22,168 nt of DNA from IMG/VR virus record IMGVR_UViG_3300034093_001062, positions 1-22,168 of that record; one strand, written 5' to 3'. This DNA comes from a virus. The stretch's first letter is position 1, and every line of letters begins with the position of its first letter. This document shows, piece by piece, positions 6,853 to 15,623 of the stretch. The translations under genes were made by a program, and so were the position numbers. The notes below the pieces were generated by a model that had not been told where the DNA came from, made no database searches, and saw only the letters and a list, made by a program, of their open reading frames with translations.

Positions 6853-9482
6853 GCGTATTAGCTGGCCCAGATATTACCTCTGATAGTTTGATAGTACACT
6901 ACGATGCTGCTACTGCTACTAGTATAACTAACATAAACAGAAATTTATTTACAAGCCCAGAAGAAATTACCAACGTTCACCCATGGTATACTAACGGAAC
7001 TACAGTACAAAACAATGTTGCTAGAGCGCCTGACGGTACTATGACCGCAGACAAGGTTATTGGCAATTTTGGAGTAACTACTAGAAAAAGCGTTTATCAA
7101 TTTGTTACTGGATTACTAGCAGGTGAACGATATACGTTTAGTGTTTATATAAAAAGTGCAGGCTACACTACGGCTATGATATGGCATGATAATAATCCCT
7201 ACAGTCAACCTGGCGGCTATCAGGGTGCAGGGTCGTTATTGAATTTGTCAACCGGCGTAAGTAGCGACAATAATTATACTACTATGACTGCCGTAGGCGA
7301 CGGATGGTATCGATGCCAAACAACCGCAGTATATCCATATTCAGATTCATATACCTATAGTATCACTATGGGAGAAGCTAACGGGGGACTAGGAACACCG
7401 ACTGGTAACGGTGTAGACGGAATATTTGTCTGGGGAGCACAATTAGAAAGAACTGGTTCGGTTGTACCATTACCTTCATTTGAAGTTAACTTTAACAGAG
7501 GTTATAATAGTTCACTAATTACCTATACTAGATCAACAGTTGGTACATTTTACAATTCGAGTGGATTAGTAGCTACTGCCGCTGCAAATACTCCACGTTA
7601 CGATTATGACCCCGTAACTTTTACAAATAGAGGGTTATTATTAGAAGCGGCGGCTACTAACAGTATTCCTAACAGCACACAAAGTACAGATCAATTTGCA
7701 GTTGCATCCGGTGGAGTTACTAAAAATTTAGTCACTAGTAATAATCCTTCAAGTGCTTCGGCTGTGTCATTCAGCGTAAGAGCCCTAGCAGCTTCTAGTA
7801 CTGCCAACGAAATTAAGTTTATGTTGCGAACTGAAAGTTGGGCAGGTGGCGGTGTTAACATATTCTCAGCATTTTTTAAACAAATTACAGCTAACATAAC
7901 ATACCCTTGTCTAGTCATGGATGATGCTGGCGTCAATGGAGGCATATATGCAAGGTTTGACCTAACAGGCAGCGGCACTGTACTCCAGGGTGCCGCAACT
8001 GGTCCTTCAGGAACTTTTCTAGGAGCAGGAATAGAACGCCTTCCGAACGGGTGGTATCGTTGCTGGGTTGTTGGTACTCCAGTTATTAGCGGTGGCCCCC
8101 GAGCTGCTATTACTATCCGTAATAATACAACCACCTCCAACGGATACGATCCAGCTTCTACATTGGCTATTGGTGACGGTGTTTATGTATGGGGTCCTAT
8201 GATTGAAAAGAACGTAGCTGACCGTAGAAAGCCTAGTTCGTATTACGAAACAACCGGTAGTACTGCTACTAGGGGCGCCGATAGTGCTGCCATTACTGGT
8301 ACTAATTTTAGTTCGTTTTTTAACAACACTGAAGGCACTATCCTAATAGAATACTACAGAAGTAACGAAACTACGTTTGGCGGCTACACTTGGCCTATGA
8401 GTATTTCCGACGGTACTAATAATAATCAAATTAGTTTCTATAACATTCTAGGTACTTCAGCAGTAACTAATATGGCTTATAGAACCGGCAATGCAGATCA
8501 GTTAGATTATCTACAAGTAAACCTCAATAACGGAATTAACAAACTAGCACAGAGTTATAAAACTAATCAAGTAGCATTTGCAGCCAACGGATCTTTAGTA
8601 GGCGTAGATTATGTTAACACTACACCAAGTGTAAACAGATTAACTATTGGCAATAGTTACGGCGGTGGCAATGATTTAAATGACAGAGTAAGTAGAATTG
8701 TCTATTGGCCTAAAGCGTTAAGTCCAACTGAAGTAACAGCACTTACTAATTTATGGAGCTCCTTAACCACGACTGTAGGCGTTGCTCCAACCCCTTATTA
8801 TCCAGTTAGTTCTAACGCACTAACAAATAAATTAACAGATATTAGCGGCAATGGTGCTGTAGGTACAATAATTGGAACTTACGGTTACGATACTACCACA
8901 TACAGTGTTCCAGTTCTTACTCTTAATAGAAGTAGTACCGCATCAGACGGTCAAATATCACTAGCTACTCGAGATTTAGATGCACTAGCAAAAACATATA
9001 ACTTTACTGTGATGTTTGCTGCAAGAAAACGATACTTTGGATTATTAGGAAATAATAACGGATCATCTCAACTGTTCCAAGGTGCTAATAACGGATATAG
9101 TTTAGGCTGGCGAATTAGCGAAGGATATCAAGGCCCTCCAGGAAACGTATTTGCAGGAACACACTCCTGGGCTTTAGGTTTTAATGATATAAACACCAGC
9201 GTTGCCGTTTCCGATACTGTGAATGCCGGCAATAGAATGTGTATATGTGCGTTTACAGTAACTTCCACTACACTAACAGCCTTCGTCAACGGCAACTTTA
9301 ATACAGCAGTAAATCCTAGAACTTATGTTAGCGGACCGAGTATTCCGTTAATTAGTTTTACAGGTGCCGGCGCAGGTAGTTTTAACGGTGATATTGGATT
9401 TTTTATGATTTATAATAGAGCATTAAGCCAAGCAGAGATCACTCAAAATTTTAACGCCCTACGCGGTAGATACGGCATTTAA
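6849..9482 (+). CDS. Double LamG/CBM lectin protein C with nested second lectin unit
   Basis: 877 aa, more than twice the size of its paralogues. Residues 1-204 match the family: DITSDSLIVHYDA, RNLFTSPEEITNVHPW, GERYTFSVYIKSAG, GDGWYRCQTTAV, FVWGAQLERTGS. Residues 205-644 form a complete second unit: ITYTRSTVGTFYNSSGLV with RYDYDPVTFTNRGLLLEAA, a second CBM-like domain (GIERLPNGWYRC, GDGVYVWGPMIEK), then a LamG-like domain ending SRIVYWPKALSPTEV. Residues 645-877 resume the normal family pattern: PTPYYPVSS, LTDISGNGAVGTIIG, then the LamG half ending IYNRALSQAEITQNFNALRGRYGI (the last residues as NFNALRGRYGI). Gene C ends the first lectin block. Its final RGRYG codons lack a strong Shine-Dalgarno, and the next gene starts 13 bases later. 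Confidence 0.75.
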   Translation: MSVLAGPDITSDSLIVHYDAATATSITNINRNLFTSPEEITNVHPWYTNGTTVQNNVARAPDGTMTADKVIGNFGVTTRKSVYQFVTGLLAGERYTFSVYIKSAGYTTAMIWHDNNPYSQPGGYQGAGSLLNLSTGVSSDNNYTTMTAVGDGWYRCQTTAVYPYSDSYTYSITMGEANGGLGTPTGNGVDGIFVWGAQLERTGSVVPLPSFEVNFNRGYNSSLITYTRSTVGTFYNSSGLVATAAANTPRYDYDPVTFTNRGLLLEAAATNSIPNSTQSTDQFAVASGGVTKNLVTSNNPSSASAVSFSVRALAASSTANEIKFMLRTESWAGGGVNIFSAFFKQITANITYPCLVMDDAGVNGGIYARFDLTGSGTVLQGAATGPSGTFLGAGIERLPNGWYRCWVVGTPVISGGPRAAITIRNNTTTSNGYDPASTLAIGDGVYVWGPMIEKNVADRRKPSSYYETTGSTATRGADSAAITGTNFSSFFNNTEGTILIEYYRSNETTFGGYTWPMSISDGTNNNQISFYNILGTSAVTNMAYRTGNADQLDYLQVNLNNGINKLAQSYKTNQVAFAANGSLVGVDYVNTTPSVNRLTIGNSYGGGNDLNDRVSRIVYWPKALSPTEVTALTNLWSSLTTTVGVAPTPYYPVSSNALTNKLTDISGNGAVGTIIGTYGYDTTTYSVPVLTLNRSSTASDGQISLATRDLDALAKTYNFTVMFAARKRYFGLLGNNNGSSQLFQGANNGYSLGWRISEGYQGPPGNVFAGTHSWALGFNDINTSVAVSDTVNAGNRMCICAFTVTSTTLTAFVNGNFNTAVNPRTYVSGPSIPLISFTGAGAGSFNGDIGFFMIYNRALSQAEITQNFNALRGRYGI
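7461..8780 (+). other. In-frame 1320-bp nested CBM+LamG module inside gene C
   Basis: The module covers codons 205-644. Removing it would join LERTGS directly to V-A-PTPYYPVSS, which mirrors LERGSVLSNYYPVTG in gene A. The two boundaries begin with similar, in-phase sequences: GTTGTACCATTACCTT at 7461 and GTTGCTCCAACCCCTT at 8781, with 11 of 16 bases identical. This could be a weak junction repeat or chance. Confidence 0.6.
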
Positions 9483-9495
9483 CTAAATATAATAT
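9483..9495 (+). promoter_or_regulatory. AT-rich leader with promoter-like TATAAT, no Shine-Dalgarno
   Basis: The 13 bases between gene C and the 209-aa gene read CTAAATATAATAT. They contain a perfect TATAAT (9488-9493) and resemble, without matching, the T4 late-promoter box TATAAATA. There is no purine-rich ribosome binding site here. TATAAT is only two bases from the ATG, so as a -10 box it would start RNA inside the gene. A promoter role is speculative. Confidence 0.2.
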
Positions 9496-10125
9496 ATGGC
9501 AAACGCAGACAAAAATATCGTTATAACTCCCAATGTAGGGCAAACAGCACAGCCTACTATTATTTTTACCGGACAAAACGCTAGTCCCATTACCCTACGG
9601 GTAACGGATGACGGCGCATTAAGCTGGGAAGGATCAGCTGGTCAGTTATTTTCTATTACCAATAGTTTAACCGGAACCTTGTTTAGTATTAACGATATTT
9701 CTGGATTGCCAATTTTAGAGATAACAGATACGCCCAGCATTATTGCCTATGCACCAATTACTGGCGCAGCGGGCGCAACCATCATGGCAGAAGCCAGCGG
9801 ATTATGCGATGGCTACAGAAACGTATTTGATATAAAAACAGATCAAACACTTGTAAGTTCTACTTACATTGTTGATTCGAAAGATTTAGAAGTCGTTGTA
9901 AGCGGCCAGCAGATGATTCCTTATGTTACTACTGCTCCAGGTCCTTGGATTCCAGCATATGATGCTGGATCATCAAGAACATTTAGAGTTAGAGAAAATA
10001 GGCTAATTATATACAACGCACCGGAAATCGGCAGTCAGGTCCAAATAACCGTAAAGAAAACGTCGGCGACTAGACAAAGGCGCAGATATCCGTTCAGCCC
10101 AACAACAATCGCATTAGGAGATTAA
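9496..10125 (+). CDS. Small virion structural or fibre-associated protein (209 aa)
   Basis: 209 aa, no signal peptide or membrane segment. Residues 40-80 contain a module, GALSWEGSAGQLFSITNS followed by LTGTLFSINDISGLPILE, that recurs in the 850-aa fibre protein (residues 696-735). The C-terminal half (115-190) is a probable beta-sandwich: STYIVDSKDLEVVVSGQQM, a PGPWIPAYD turn, RTFRVRENRLIIYNAP, QVQITVKKTS. The tail is basic (ATRQRRRYPF) and then ends ALGD. The start follows gene C by 13 bases, and its last codons (TTA GGA GAT) provide AGGAG for the next gene. The position between lectin and large structural genes suggests a fibre or baseplate accessory role. No specific function is recognised. 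Confidence 0.7.
   Translation: MANADKNIVITPNVGQTAQPTIIFTGQNASPITLRVTDDGALSWEGSAGQLFSITNSLTGTLFSINDISGLPILEITDTPSIIAYAPITGAAGATIMAEASGLCDGYRNVFDIKTDQTLVSSTYIVDSKDLEVVVSGQQMIPYVTTAPGPWIPAYDAGSSRTFRVRENRLIIYNAPEIGSQVQITVKKTSATRQRRRYPFSPTTIALGD
10116..10120 (+). promoter_or_regulatory. Shine-Dalgarno of the 970-aa gene
   Basis: AGGAG lies ten bases before the ATG at 10131. It overlaps the last codons (Leu-Gly-Asp) of the preceding 209-aa gene. Confidence 0.6.
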
Positions 10126-10130
10126 TCAAA

Positions 10131-13043
10131 ATGGCAAAACACGTAATCGTAGAATCATATACATTTACCCCAAGTACCCGAACTATTGCGGTCATTGGTA
10201 AAAATATTCGACGCGAACAATTATTACTCATCACAAACACAACTACCAACACAGTAATTTATAATTTTAGTGATCCTGATCTAAAAGCAACCAGCTATGT
10301 TAATGCTGCCGATGCAGCAACAGGTCAAGAAACTACTACCGTTATTCTTAACTATAACACAACATCAATGGCATCCACTGACAAGATTGCTATCCATGTT
10401 GAAGAAACTTATCACGAAATTATTCCAAGTGAAGTAATGCGTGATCCGGTAGACAAGTTACGTGTAAGTACTCCACAGTCATTGATTGATACTGACTTTG
10501 AATATGGCATGCAGCCTACAAAGTGGGACACAATTAATTTAGTAAACAATCGTCCTAGCGCATCTTACGATCCAACACAAGGTATCAGTAGTATTTCAAG
10601 AAATGATATGACATTTGTGGGCGCAAGTACTGGTGCTTACGCAATTAGTAATATGACTTCTAGTGGTAGGGTAGTTACTGTTGCTATTAATAACACTACT
10701 GGTATTAGTGTAGGTTTACCTGTTTATATTGTAGGTTCAGCAGACAATGCCAACGTTGACGGTTGGTGGATTATTGAAACTGTTAGTGCCAACACTAACT
10801 TTACATTCACTGTGGCTAATACACCAAGTACAACAGCATTATATGATCAGTATAAGACTTATGTGTTTATTGGTGCTTGGTACACTGGTGCAGCTATTCC
10901 GCTTACCAGTATTGTAATGAGTGGAACAACCGGCACTGTGACCACAACCGGCGAGCACGGTCTACGTGTAGGTGACGGTTTATATATTGTTGGCACAACA
11001 GGTACAAGCGGTGCAGCAACAGGCGCGGGAACAATCAATTCAAGCTGGACTGTGGCAACAACTCCAACTAACAATACGTTTACATTTGCTGCTGTTTCTA
11101 ATGCTGTAACAGCTACATTATCAGCAGGCGCAAACGCAACATTGTATCCACGTGCGCTTGGATTTGTGCAACACAGACCATTTGACGGTGGTGTACAGTT
11201 TAGTAACGAAACTGCCTACCACGGTTATCAAGTAGTTCGTCAAACAAGACGTCAATTCCGTTATCAATCTGGTAAAGGTACACAGTTCTCAACTGGTAGT
11301 ATTATGAAACCGGCGATCACAATTGAAAATATTACATCCAGCGGCACCACAGTTACTATGACTAGTAAATATGCTCACGGAATATTATCAGGTGCTGTTA
11401 TTCGTGTACAAGGTTGTAATGAAACAGCCTACAACGGTACGTTTACTGTGACCAGTGCTGCAACCGCAACTACATTTACCTATACTGCGTTAACTACACC
11501 TAGCGCAACACCTGCAACAGGTACCACCATAAATGTGAATCCGTGGTCTTGGTACGGTAGCAGTAACCGTCTTGGCATGTTCGATAGCCAAAACGGATTC
11601 TTCTTTGAATACGATGGACAAACACTTTACACTGTTAGACGTTCTAGCACATTCCAACTGTCAGGCGTGGCCGCAGTTACTAACGGTAGCCAATCGGTTA
11701 CCGGTGTAAACAGTAAGTTTAGTGAACAATTAAAACCGGGTGACAGCATTGTTATTCGTGGTATGACCTATTTTGTTCAAAACATTACATCAAATACACA
11801 GATGTACATTTACCCAGAGTACCGAGCTGTAACTAACAGTCTCATTACTATTAGTAAAACAGTTGATACACGCTATGCTCAAAGTACATGGAACATTGAT
11901 CGCTGCGATGGCACAGGCGCAAGTTTATACAACTTGGACTTGACTAAGATGCAGATGTTCTACATTGACTATACATGGTACGGTGCTGGAGCAATACGTT
12001 TTGGATTTAAAAATGCCCGTGGCGAAGTATTTTACTGCCATAGAATTCCAAACAGCAACGTCAACCCAGAAGCATATATGCGTAGTGGTAACCTAGTTGC
12101 TCGTTATGAAACTAATACGTTGCCTTATAAAACATTCTTAACAGCTACCTTGTCTAGTGCCACAAGCACTGGCGGCACAATTTCAGTGGCAGACACGACA
12201 GGTTGGCCAAACAGCGGTACTGTGGTACTTAAAGCAGCAGCTGCCACAGGCGCCGCCATTGAATATATCACATATAGTGCTAAAACACTAACAACATTAA
12301 CTATAGCAGCTCGCGCACAAACTGGTGGTACTAGTGCTACAACATTCACTGTTACAGGTGTAACAAGTGGTAGTTTAGGTGGCACTGCTCCTATCCTAGT
12401 AGAACTGTATAGCCCGCAAGTTACCAGTACTATTAGCCACTGGGGTAGTGCTGTTATCATGGACGGACGTTACGATGACGATAAGTCAGTAGTTTTCGTT
12501 GCTGGACAAACTCGTACGCAAACACTTACTAACGTTGCTCAAGACGCTACAATTCCACTAATTAGTATTCGTATTGCTCCGGCAGTTGATAATGGATTGA
12601 CCAGCTTCTTGGGCGCAAGAGAAATTATCAACCGTATGCAGTTAACGCTACGTAGTATGAGTTGTCAAACTACTGGTACTAACATGGTATTCTTGATTTC
12701 ACTACGTTTAAATGGTCGTGTAAGTGCAGGAACATTCCAAGCAGTAGGTGGTTCTAGTCTAGCGCAGGTTGCTTATCACACAGCTGGTACAACAATTCAA
12801 GGTGGTGAAAACGTGTTTGGTTTCTATACAAATACACCAGGTGTTACTGCTCAAGACTTGAGTGCAGTTCGAGACATTGGTAACAGTATTTTAGGTGGTG
12901 GAACTACTAACACTTGCCCAACTAATGCCTTAAACTTGTATCCAGATGGTCCAGATATCTTGACAATTTGCGCCACAAACATTACCGCAGTCACTACAAA
13001 CTCAGTAAATGCACGTATTAGCTGGACAGAAGCTCAGGCTTAA
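10131..13043 (+). CDS. Large virion structural protein of marine T4-like phage type
   Basis: 970 aa. The N-terminus (AKHVIVESYTFTPSTRTIAV, residues 2-21) and the regions VDKLRVSTPQSLIDTDFEYG (108-126), RRQFRYQSGKGTQFSTGS (373-390), QMFYIDYTWYGAGAIRFGF (608-626) and HWGSAVIMDGRYDDDKS (770-786) are recognisable from large structural proteins of marine T4-like phages. Several beta-modules interrupt this core. Residues 178-232, 268-325 and 405-462 resemble FCCH-type 'HGL-x-GD-x-V' barrels (GEHGLRVGDGLYIVG; YAHGILSGAVIRVQG). Residues 670-745 are a second type (SATSTGGTISVADTTGWPN, then IEYITYSAKTLTTLT). The gene has its own AGGAG and ends 15 bases before the next start. The likely site is the baseplate or tail-fibre region. 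The T4 equivalent is not identifiable by eye. Confidence 0.75.
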   Translation: MAKHVIVESYTFTPSTRTIAVIGKNIRREQLLLITNTTTNTVIYNFSDPDLKATSYVNAADAATGQETTTVILNYNTTSMASTDKIAIHVEETYHEIIPSEVMRDPVDKLRVSTPQSLIDTDFEYGMQPTKWDTINLVNNRPSASYDPTQGISSISRNDMTFVGASTGAYAISNMTSSGRVVTVAINNTTGISVGLPVYIVGSADNANVDGWWIIETVSANTNFTFTVANTPSTTALYDQYKTYVFIGAWYTGAAIPLTSIVMSGTTGTVTTTGEHGLRVGDGLYIVGTTGTSGAATGAGTINSSWTVATTPTNNTFTFAAVSNAVTATLSAGANATLYPRALGFVQHRPFDGGVQFSNETAYHGYQVVRQTRRQFRYQSGKGTQFSTGSIMKPAITIENITSSGTTVTMTSKYAHGILSGAVIRVQGCNETAYNGTFTVTSAATATTFTYTALTTPSATPATGTTINVNPWSWYGSSNRLGMFDSQNGFFFEYDGQTLYTVRRSSTFQLSGVAAVTNGSQSVTGVNSKFSEQLKPGDSIVIRGMTYFVQNITSNTQMYIYPEYRAVTNSLITISKTVDTRYAQSTWNIDRCDGTGASLYNLDLTKMQMFYIDYTWYGAGAIRFGFKNARGEVFYCHRIPNSNVNPEAYMRSGNLVARYETNTLPYKTFLTATLSSATSTGGTISVADTTGWPNSGTVVLKAAAATGAAIEYITYSAKTLTTLTIAARAQTGGTSATTFTVTGVTSGSLGGTAPILVELYSPQVTSTISHWGSAVIMDGRYDDDKSVVFVAGQTRTQTLTNVAQDATIPLISIRIAPAVDNGLTSFLGAREIINRMQLTLRSMSCQTTGTNMVFLISLRLNGRVSAGTFQAVGGSSLAQVAYHTAGTTIQGGENVFGFYTNTPGVTAQDLSAVRDIGNSILGGGTTNTCPTNALNLYPDGPDILTICATNITAVTTNSVNARISWTEAQA

Positions 13044-13050
13044 AGAGGAG
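13044..13050 (+). promoter_or_regulatory. Strong Shine-Dalgarno of the 850-aa fibre gene
   Basis: AGAGGAG immediately follows the TAA of the 970-aa gene and lies eight bases before the ATG at 13059. It is among the strongest ribosome binding sites in the window, consistent with a highly made virion protein. Confidence 0.7.
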
Positions 13051-13058
13051 AATTATTA

Positions 13059-15611
13059 ATGGCCTCAAGGGATTTCTTGAAGCATGTAGTTTCTACAAGC
13101 GAACCAGTTGGCAGTGGGTTAGGGGACGAGTATCATAACCCGTCTTCTAACAAGCTATTCAAACGACTGGCTGTTAACGGAACTAGTGTACAATGGGTTG
13201 AGCAACAACAAGCATTGACTGTTCAGTCTTCAGGCACAACTGTAGCTACAGGTGCCCGCACAATTAATTTTCCAGGCGCAACAATAAGTTACAACAGCGT
13301 AACTGATACTATCTCTGTACAAAGTAGCGGTATTCCAGGCGGCGCCAATACAAACATTCAATTTAATAGCAGCGGTGCGTTTGCTGGTTCTAGTAATCTC
13401 ACGTGGGACGGTTCATTATTAAATGTTACTGGACGCATAGAAACAAACGGCAGCAGAGTAGTTGACTATAAAAACACAACAGCACAATGGGCAATGAGTG
13501 GTGGTGGACTGGTAACTTGGACAGGAGCATCGATACTATGGAACACTAGAGTTATCTGTATCCCTGTTGAAAACTCAGAAATGGGTTCAAGCGGCCACTT
13601 TGATATCACATGTCCAACCAGCGGAACAGTGGTGTATTATAACAGTGGCAACGTGACTACCACACTTACTGCAACCGCAGCAGGTATTCCATTAGGCGCA
13701 TGGGAAGCATTATACTACGAAGTAACAGAAGGTATGTCTTCTGCTTTTGATCAGACTAGATTTAGAGTTGTTAACTATCAAAATACTACATGGCGTCCAA
13801 GTACAGGCTGGCTTTTAGTGGCCGCAGTAAACGGTGACGGCAACAACATTGGTCACATAAAATGGCTACCTGGACAGGTTAATTTACCAACAACTGGTGC
13901 AACAGTGACTTACAATACTGGTACTGGTGTTGCCAGTTGGGCAAGTGCTACAGGAACAGTCACTGCTGTCAGCGTGGCCAGTGCCAACGGCTTTGCAGGA
14001 TCATCAAGCGGCGGCGCTACACCAGCATTGACTATTTCAACTAGCATCACTGGTGTACTAAAAGGCAACGGCACAGCTATTAGTGCTGCTGTAGGCGGAA
14101 CAGATTTTCAAACAGCACAAAGCGTTACGGGTATTGTAAAATCAAGTGGAACGACTCGATCAGCTGCCGTAGCTGGTACTGATTATCAAGCAGCCGTTAG
14201 TGCTACTGGTATATTAAAATCAAGTGGTGTAAGTGGTAACGTAAGTGCTGCTGTAGCTGGTACTGATTATGTAGCGCCTGCAGGAACATTTTTTATTGGT
14301 ACTACTAGTATTGCTCATAATAGAGCTACTGCCGCACAAAGTTTAACTGGTATTAACATTGACGGAAGTGCTGGAAGTGCTACTTCGTCAACATTCACTC
14401 GAGCATTACAGCAAACTGACGGAACAAGTTTTCTTACTCCGGTTGATCCACGTGGCGCCAGCGGTAGTAGAACAACTATATTAAATGCTAACCAATACAA
14501 TTACGGGTTATTTTCAGAATTTAAAAATTCAAGCGCATTTAGTTTCACTGGAACTTACACTGGCTTAATTACATATGCAAGTTATGCAGGTACAACAGCC
14601 AGCACTGGTGATCCAAGTTATCAGTTGGCATTCCATCCAAACGCAGCCAACGCTACGGCAAATCCTAGATTAAAATTCCGTGCTGGTATTGACACCACAT
14701 GGGGCGCATGGGGCGAAATTAGCCACACTGGCGTAACTGATTTAAATATTCAACACAACAGTATCGGTGCTGGTGTAGCAGCTTCGGGCACAGCTGGTAC
14801 ATTGCGATTAACTACTGCTGGAACAGCTATTACAGTTTCAGTAACATCGGGCGTTGATCGATATTTCTTCAATGCCACTGGCGCTGTAAATTCATTTAGT
14901 ATCTACGAAAACGCTAACGTGCCCTACATTAATGCCCATAGCACTATTGCTATTCGAGCCAATCAGAATGGTGGTTCTGGCGGTACAGTTTCTTTCTCCG
15001 GCGGAACTGTACAGGTCGTTAATCAGTTACTTGATTTAACAGCAGCTACACCGGCCACTACCAATGCTCTCCGAGTCAAGAGCAATTTAGCCTACCTTAG
15101 TCCAAGCAACACTAGCACCATTACCAGCAAAATGCTTGATGCTGGTACACTGAGTTTTGAAGGCACTGTGGGACAGTTGTTCTCAATTACCAACTCAATG
15201 ACTGGTACAATTTTCAGTGTTAACGATATCTCAGGTATTCCTAGCATTGAAGTACTAGATACTGGAGTTGTTAAGATAGCTCAATACGCTGGATTTGTTG
15301 CCTACGGTGTAAGTCCAGCATTAACAGCTGCAGGATCAACACAAGGTACTGCGTTAGAATTAACAAGACCAATTAACGATGTAACTACAGTAGCAGCATC
15401 AACTGGTATTAGATTGCCAGCGGCTACACCAGGCATACGAATTGTTATTCGTAACGGTGGCGCAAATACGTTGAACGTCTATCCAGCCACTGGTGCGCAA
15501 ATTAACAGTCTTGGTACTAACGTGGCGTTTGGTCACACAATCACTACTGTTTTAGAATTTGTTGCATTTACGGCAACGCAGTGGTATACATTAAACACTA
15601 CCTATGCGTAA
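13059..15611 (+). CDS. Tail fibre protein with modular beta-repeats
   Basis: 850 aa. Residues 1-50 (EPVGSGLGDEYHNPSSNKLF, then KRLAVNGTSVQWVEQ) are the usual opening of marine phage fibres. Residues 180-270 form a module with GAWEALYYEVTEG and WLLVAAVNGDG. Residues 325-410 hold three degenerate repeats: TGVLKGNGTAISAAVGGTDF, TGIVKSSGTTRSAAVAGTDY, TGILKSSGVSGNVSAAVAGT. Residues 478-555 resemble a pyocin-knob-type element: NYGLFSEFKNSS, AFHPNA, RLKFRAGIDTTWGAWGEI. Residues 696-735 repeat the module of the 209-aa protein. The end (755-850) is a familiar fibre C-terminus: GIRLPAATPGIRIVIRNGG, ANTLNVYPATGAQINSLG, TATQWYTLN. It is preceded by a strong ribosome binding site. A receptor-proximal fibre is the best reading; the attachment point is unknown. 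Confidence 0.8.
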   Translation: MASRDFLKHVVSTSEPVGSGLGDEYHNPSSNKLFKRLAVNGTSVQWVEQQQALTVQSSGTTVATGARTINFPGATISYNSVTDTISVQSSGIPGGANTNIQFNSSGAFAGSSNLTWDGSLLNVTGRIETNGSRVVDYKNTTAQWAMSGGGLVTWTGASILWNTRVICIPVENSEMGSSGHFDITCPTSGTVVYYNSGNVTTTLTATAAGIPLGAWEALYYEVTEGMSSAFDQTRFRVVNYQNTTWRPSTGWLLVAAVNGDGNNIGHIKWLPGQVNLPTTGATVTYNTGTGVASWASATGTVTAVSVASANGFAGSSSGGATPALTISTSITGVLKGNGTAISAAVGGTDFQTAQSVTGIVKSSGTTRSAAVAGTDYQAAVSATGILKSSGVSGNVSAAVAGTDYVAPAGTFFIGTTSIAHNRATAAQSLTGINIDGSAGSATSSTFTRALQQTDGTSFLTPVDPRGASGSRTTILNANQYNYGLFSEFKNSSAFSFTGTYTGLITYASYAGTTASTGDPSYQLAFHPNAANATANPRLKFRAGIDTTWGAWGEISHTGVTDLNIQHNSIGAGVAASGTAGTLRLTTAGTAITVSVTSGVDRYFFNATGAVNSFSIYENANVPYINAHSTIAIRANQNGGSGGTVSFSGGTVQVVNQLLDLTAATPATTNALRVKSNLAYLSPSNTSTITSKMLDAGTLSFEGTVGQLFSITNSMTGTIFSVNDISGIPSIEVLDTGVVKIAQYAGFVAYGVSPALTAAGSTQGTALELTRPINDVTTVAASTGIRLPAATPGIRIVIRNGGANTLNVYPATGAQINSLGTNVAFGHTITTVLEFVAFTATQWYTLNTTYA
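14049..14272 (+). repeat. Three degenerate TG-LK-SG...AAVAGTDY repeats in the 850-aa fibre
   Basis: Three in-frame units (residues about 331-405) read TGVLKGNG...AAVGGTDF, TGIVKSSG...AAVAGTDY and TGILKSSG...AAVAGTDY. They are typical fibre-shaft repeats. Confidence 0.65.
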
Positions 15612-15612
15612 T

Positions 15613-15617
15613 GAGGT
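15613..15617 (+). promoter_or_regulatory. Shine-Dalgarno of lectin gene D
   Basis: GAGGT lies six bases before the ATG at 15624, in the 12-base gap after the TAA of the 850-aa gene. It opens the second lectin block and is not embedded in the upstream reading frame. Confidence 0.6.
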
Positions 15618-15623
15618 ACTATA

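Noticed and set aside
7461-8780. Intein or homing element inside gene C.
   Set aside because: The segment lacks Cys/Ser/Thr and His-Asn splicing junctions and any endonuclease motif, and it reads as carbohydrate-binding and LamG domains.
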